From Bog-756 sp963812525 (GTDB lineage: Bacteria; Actinomycetota; Acidimicrobiia; Acidimicrobiales; RAAP-2): a DNA stretch of 64,000 bases. Location of the stretch: the NCBI GenBank assembly GCA_963812525.1, contig CAWEVL010000009.1, positions 620,001-684,000 on the forward strand, in the 5' to 3' direction. How positions within the stretch are numbered: the first letter of the stretch is position 1; each line of letters opens with the position of its first letter. The notes under the pieces were generated by a model. That model saw only the letters and a program-made list of their open reading frames with translations. It was not told the DNA's origin and did not search any database. A program made the translations under genes and the position numbers. Shown piece after piece: positions 60,636 through 64,000 of the stretch.

Positions 60636-60641
60636 TAGGGT
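60636..60641 (+). promoter_or_regulatory. -10 element TAGGGT, leaderless-type
   Basis: TAGGGT ends 7 nt before ATG 60649; no Shine-Dalgarno sequence between. Confidence 0.5.
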
Positions 60642-60648
60642 CGTGGGC

Positions 60649-61026
60649 ATGGCATCCGACACCAAACCCGTCGTCACCATTCCCGACGGCCCGCCTCCCG
60701 GTGATCTGCTGGTCGAGGATCTCGAGATCGGGGACGGGGCCGAGGCGGTGGTCGGCCGGCCGGTCAACGTCCACTACGTGGGGGTGTCCTGGTCGACCGG
60801 TGCCGAGTTCGACTCGTCGTGGAGCCGCAGTGAGCTGTTCGGGTTCCCGCTCGGGGCCGGGCAGGTGATCTCCGGGTGGGACCAGGGCGTGGCCGGCATG
60901 AGGGTCGGTGGGCGTCGACGGCTGACCATCCCGCCCCACCTCGGCTACGGCGCCCAGGGGGCCGGGGGAGTGATCGCCCCCAACGAGACCCTGGTGTTCG
61001 TGGTCGACCTCCACGACGTGGGCTGA
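60649..61026 (+). CDS. FKBP-type peptidyl-prolyl cis-trans isomerase
   Basis: 125 residues, a single FKBP domain without signal peptide, so cytoplasmic. Motifs: GDLLVEDLEIGDGAEAVVGRPVNVHYVGVSWSTGAEFDSSW, the hydrophobic pocket FPLGAGQVISGWDQGVAGMRVGGRRRLTIPPHLGYGAQG and VFVVDLHDV. It catalyses proline isomerisation as a folding helper. It has its own leaderless-type promoter and stands alone between the helicase and the convergent F420 genes. Confidence 0.93.
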   Translation: MASDTKPVVTIPDGPPPGDLLVEDLEIGDGAEAVVGRPVNVHYVGVSWSTGAEFDSSWSRSELFGFPLGAGQVISGWDQGVAGMRVGGRRRLTIPPHLGYGAQGAGGVIAPNETLVFVVDLHDVG

Positions 61027-61088
61027 ACCCGCCGCGGCCGGGCCGTCAGCCCCGCGGGGTCACGGCGCCCGTCGCCCGGGGCGTGCGC

Positions 61089-61856
61089 TCAGCGGAACAG
61101 GTCCTCGTCCGGTGGGCGCACGATCTCCTCGGCCACCGAGGCGGGTCGGAGCCACCGGGGGTCCACGCCCCTCAGCACGGCGGCCGGGATGCCGCGGTCC
61201 TTGCCCATGACCAGCTCGGCCGCCCCGGCCAGCTCATCGGCCACGCACACCTCGGTGGCCTCCAGGATCCGCCCGGTCGCATCCACGGTCCCCCGCAGGT
61301 CGACGACGCCGGCGATGCCGGCGATGCCGATGGCCACGTCGGTCACCCCTCGCCGCCAGGTGCGGCCGAACGTGTCCGAGATGATCACCCCCACCGAGAC
61401 CCCGTGGCGGTGCTCCAGGGCCTCCCGGATGCGCCGGGCCGAGCGGTCGGGATCGACGGGGAGGAGTGCGGCGGTCCCGGCCTCGACGTTGGACAGGTCG
61501 ACGCCGGCATTGGCGCAGACGAAGCCGTGGCGGGTCTCGGTGATGAGCAGGTCGCCGCGGCGCCGCACGATGCGAACGGACTCGGACTCCACCAGCGCCT
61601 GCTTGGCCATCGGGTCGTCGGGGTCGACGGCCACGATCCGGCCCTCGGCTTTGGACACCACCTTCTGGGTCACGACCAGGACGTCCCCGTCGGTCAGCCC
61701 GCCGGGGACGGCCGGCCGGCCACCGTCGGGAGGGACGAGCAGCGCGGCCAGCAGGGAGGCCAGGTCGTCGCCGGCGCCGACCTCGCCCAACCCGACCACG
61801 GGGAGGACGGTGAGACCGCCGGCCCCGGCCGGCCGGCCGGCGTCAGTCGACGGCAT
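61089..61856 (-). CDS. cofE: Coenzyme F420-0:L-glutamate ligase
   Basis: 255 residues, the ligase domain only; the mycobacterial FbiB has an additional C-terminal nitroreductase domain that is absent here. It adds gamma-linked glutamates to F420-0 with GTP. Motifs: LTDGDVLVVTQKVVSKAEGR, ESVRIVRRRGDLLITETRHGFVCANAGVDLSN, LLPVDPDRSARRIREAL, VIISDTFGRTWRRGVTDVAIGIAG, and VADELAGAAELVMGKDRGIPAAVLRGV. The first codons overlap cofD by 14 bp, so the two are one operon. F420 is consistent with an actinobacterial host. Confidence 0.93.
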   Translation of the reverse strand: MPSTDAGRPAGAGGLTVLPVVGLGEVGAGDDLASLLAALLVPPDGGRPAVPGGLTDGDVLVVTQKVVSKAEGRIVAVDPDDPMAKQALVESESVRIVRRRGDLLITETRHGFVCANAGVDLSNVEAGTAALLPVDPDRSARRIREALEHRHGVSVGVIISDTFGRTWRRGVTDVAIGIAGIAGVVDLRGTVDATGRILEATEVCVADELAGAAELVMGKDRGIPAAVLRGVDPRWLRPASVAEEIVRPPDEDLFR

Positions 61857-62769
61857 CGAGGACCGTCCGGGACAGCGCGGCCGAGCGCTCCACGCTGGAC
61901 ATCACGGTCGGGGCCACCCGGCAGCGGACCCCTTCGGCCTCGACGGCGCCCGCCAGTGCCGCGTCGGCTTCGTCGACGACCAGCGTGCCCATCCACGGGG
62001 CGTACCAGCGGGCCACCCCCACCACCGAGGACTCGAAGCCCATCTCCCGGAGCAGCCGGTCGGCCGGGCCCTTCAGGGCCGCGCCGGCGATGATCGGCGA
62101 GATGCCGACGATCCGGTCGCGCCGGATCGAGAGCTGCTCGATGACGCCCGGCACGGACAGCAAGGGCCCGATGGAGACCACCGGGTTGGACGGGCACACC
62201 ACGATGACGTCGGCCGACCCCAGGGCCTCGAGGACCCCGGGCCCCGGCCGGGCCGCCTCGGACCCCTCGAACCGGACCCCGGACACGGGCACGTCGTGGC
62301 GTAGCCGGACGAAGTACTCCTGAAAGCCGACCTCGGGTCCGTCCACCAGCTGCAGGCGGGTGCGGACAGGATCGTCGGACACCGGGACCAGCCGGACGTC
62401 CAGGCCCCAGGAACGGGCCAGCTCCGAGGTGACCTGCCCCAGGGTGGCGCCTTCACTGAGGCGCTGGGTGCGGTAGCAGTGCGTGGCCAGATCCTGGTCC
62501 CCGAGGTTGAACCAGGTGATCCCGCCCAGGCGGGCCAGCGACTCCATGACCCGCCAGGTCTCCCCGGCCAGGCCCCACCCGGTCTCCGGGTTGATGGCGT
62601 CGGCCAGGGTGTACATCACCGTGTCCAGATCGGGAGCGATATGGAGCCCGTGGAGCACGGTGTCGTCGCCGGTGTTGACGATGGCGGTGATGTCCGACGG
62701 GGGGACGACCTCCACCATCCCCCGCAGGAGGCGCGCCGCCCCGACCCCACCGGCCAGGGCGGCGATCAT
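61843..62769 (-). CDS. cofD: 2-phospho-L-lactate (or phosphoenolpyruvate) guanylyl-transferase partner CofD/FbiA
   Basis: 308 residues from ATG 62769. It transfers the phospholactyl or phosphoenolpyruvyl group onto Fo to make F420-0 or its dehydro form. Motifs: ALAGGVGAARLLRGM, the TAIVNTGDDTVLHGLHIAPDLDTVMYTLA signature, GWFNLGDQDLATH-like sequence (ITWFNLGDQDLATHCYRT), VSDDPVRTRL, FQEYFVRLRHD, and the phosphate-binding CPSNPVVSIGPLLSVPG. It is upstream of cofE in one operon. It diverges from the glycosyltransferase gene across about 156 bp. Confidence 0.94.
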   Translation of the reverse strand: MIAALAGGVGAARLLRGMVEVVPPSDITAIVNTGDDTVLHGLHIAPDLDTVMYTLADAINPETGWGLAGETWRVMESLARLGGITWFNLGDQDLATHCYRTQRLSEGATLGQVTSELARSWGLDVRLVPVSDDPVRTRLQLVDGPEVGFQEYFVRLRHDVPVSGVRFEGSEAARPGPGVLEALGSADVIVVCPSNPVVSIGPLLSVPGVIEQLSIRRDRIVGISPIIAGAALKGPADRLLREMGFESSVVGVARWYAPWMGTLVVDEADAALAGAVEAEGVRCRVAPTVMSSVERSAALSRTVLDAVD

Positions 62770-62925
62770 GGGCGCACGCCCCGTGGGCCGGACGGACGGG
62801 GAGGGACCCCGAGGTAGAGGCGCCGCCGCTCGGTGGGCCGCGGACGGGGGGTGGTCATCGGGGCAGGCTACCCGGACCCACCGACCCTGGACCCCATCAG
62901 AGCCGCCGTGTGCAAGGCTCCGTTG

Positions 62926-64000
62926 GTGACGCCGGAGCGATCTGCTACCTCCGACCGGGACCGGCTGTCCGTCGGGTTCGAGGCCACGCCGCTCCTCGGG
63001 CGTCCCACCGGCGTCGGCGCCTTCTGCCGCGGCGCGCTGGCCGGACTCGCCGAGACCCCGTCCGTGGAGGTGTCCGCCTTCGCCGTCAGCTGGCGCCGGC
63101 GCCGGCACCTGGAGGGGTTGGTCCCCCCGGGGATCCCGACCGGGCAACGGGCGATGCCGGCCCGCCCGCTGCACGCCGCCTGGTCCCGGGGCTGGGGGCC
63201 GCCCGTGGAGTGGTTCGTCGGTCGCCACCAGGTCGTGCACGGGACCAACTTCGTGGTCCCACCGACCAGGCGTGCGGCCCGGGTGGTGACGGTCCACGAC
63301 CTGACCGTCGTGCTCTACCCCGAGCTGTGCGACCCGCCGACCCTGCGGTACCCCGACCTCATCCGCCGCGCCGTGGCCGACGGTGCGTGGGTCCACACCC
63401 CGTCGCGGTACGTCGCCGATCAGGTGGCGGCCGAGTTCTCGATCCCTCCCGAGCGGGTGCGGGCCGTCCATCACGGGATCCCCGTCCCGCCGGCACCCGT
63501 TCCGGGCCCGGGGCCCCCCGCCGCCCGGGCGGTCGCCCTGCCCGAGGGGTGCGACCGCTACGTCCTGGCCGTCGGGACCATCGAGCCCCGCAAGGACTAC
63601 CCGTTGCTGGTGTCGGCGTTCGACGAGCTGGCCGCCGACCACCCGTCGGTGGCGCTGGTGGTGGTGGGGGCCGATGGCTGGGACTCGGAGCGCTTCGCCG
63701 CCGCCGTCGCGTCGTCCCCGTGGCGGGACCGGATCGTGCGTCCCGGGTACCTCGACGACCGGGGCCTCGACGCCGTGCTGCGCCACGCCTCGGCGTTGGC
63801 GTACCCGTCCCGCTACGAGGGCTTCGGTTTCCCTCCGCTCCAGGCCATGGCGGCCGGGGTCCCGGTGGTGGCCACAGCCGCCGGCGCCCTCCCCGAAGTG
63901 GTCGGCGACGGGGCCCTGCTGGTCGATCCCGGTGACCGGGACGGTCTGGCCCGCGAGCTGAGCCGCGTCCTCGAGGGGGGGAGCGGCATCGAGGACCTGG
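62926..64000 (+). CDS. Family 1/4 glycosyltransferase (3' truncated by window end)
   Basis: 358 codons from GTG 62926 (AAGG 8 nt upstream) to the window edge; the frame is still open. GT-B fold: N-terminal half with VGFEATPLLGRPTGVGAFCRG and VTVHDLTVVLYPEL, and the C-terminal donor-binding half with YVLAVGTIEPRKDYPLLVSAF, VVVGADGWDSERF, and the retaining-enzyme motif SRYEGFGFPPLQAMAAGVPVVATAAGALPEVVGDGALLVDP. It resembles mannosyltransferase or rhamnosyltransferase members of polysaccharide clusters. Donor and acceptor are unknown. Confidence 0.88.
   Translation, partial: MTPERSATSDRDRLSVGFEATPLLGRPTGVGAFCRGALAGLAETPSVEVSAFAVSWRRRRHLEGLVPPGIPTGQRAMPARPLHAAWSRGWGPPVEWFVGRHQVVHGTNFVVPPTRRAARVVTVHDLTVVLYPELCDPPTLRYPDLIRRAVADGAWVHTPSRYVADQVAAEFSIPPERVRAVHHGIPVPPAPVPGPGPPAARAVALPEGCDRYVLAVGTIEPRKDYPLLVSAFDELAADHPSVALVVVGADGWDSERFAAAVASSPWRDRIVRPGYLDDRGLDAVLRHASALAYPSRYEGFGFPPLQAMAAGVPVVATAAGALPEVVGDGALLVDPGDRDGLARELSRVLEGGSGIEDL

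Noticed and set aside
57349..61014. 1221-codon minus-strand ORF
   Set aside because: Antisense to an NDP-sugar gene, an epimerase, a helicase and an FKBP with clear motifs; long antisense frames are expected at this GC content.
1..64000. CRISPR array, tRNA, rRNA, transposase or phage genes
   Set aside because: No regularly spaced repeats, no convincing tRNA T-loop/cloverleaf, and no recombinase or structural phage gene was recognised anywhere in the window.

Overview
The window is about 64 kb of GC-rich chromosomal DNA from an actinobacterium, most plausibly of the Acidimicrobiia or a near relative. The evidence is the strong G/C third-position bias, frequent GTG and TTG starts, ATGA/GTGA gene overlaps, and the gene set: a one-subunit pyruvate dehydrogenase E1, F420 biosynthesis, a mycobacterial-type rml/wbbL/manB/fbiAB neighbourhood, and an AccA3-type biotin carboxylase. 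The assignment is inference from family resemblance; no rRNA or tRNA gene is visible.

Layout. 0-9 kb: end of a glycogen-debranching-type glucosidase, an MBL hydrolase, an acyl-CoA dehydrogenase, an anchored secreted protein, thiE with an HhH-GPD DNA-repair protein, aceE, and an RNase HI gene interrupted by a frameshift. 9-19 kb: an SDR, a DrrAB-like ABC exporter, then lpdA, the E2 acyltransferase, a fused lipB-lipA gene, an M24 peptidase and an unusual SDR. AceE, E2, E3 and the fused lipoylation enzyme together supply a complete lipoate-dependent 2-oxoacid dehydrogenase system. 19-29 kb: a DUF389 protein, a proline-rich membrane protein, metH divergent from a PduO-type cobalamin adenosyltransferase, a frameshifted leucyl aminopeptidase, an SGNH-type secreted protein and gpsA.

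29-38 kb is more accessory and slightly less GC-rich: unknown genes, small membrane proteins, an MFS transporter and a two-gene RNA-repair cassette (hen1-pnkp). The cassette is bracketed by near-identical 25-bp direct repeats. A 119-bp tandem duplication sits exactly on the hen1/pnkp junction and creates a 40-codon chimeric ORF that keeps stop-start overlaps on both sides. 38-49 kb: an ArsR-SRPBCC pair with a readable leaderless promoter between two operators, membrane proteins, a nitroreductase, a Tat-exported phosphoesterase, a rhodanese-ThiF sulfur carrier enzyme, an acyl-CoA mutase large subunit, an M20 amidohydrolase, biotin carboxylase/BCCP, and birA.

49-64 kb is a nucleotide-sugar and cell-surface glycan region: rfbB, rfbD, ugd, UDP-xylose synthase, two GT2 glycosyltransferases, a secreted protein, a mannose-1-phosphate guanylyltransferase type enzyme and an epimerase. 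It is followed by a DEAD-box helicase, an FKBP, cofE-cofD (F420) and a truncated glycosyltransferase. Several genes (RNase HI, pepA, the BC/BCCP carrier, possibly thiE and the MFS gene) show single-base frame breaks with intact motifs on both sides. Either these are residual assembly indels or the genes are genuinely decaying; raw reads would decide.
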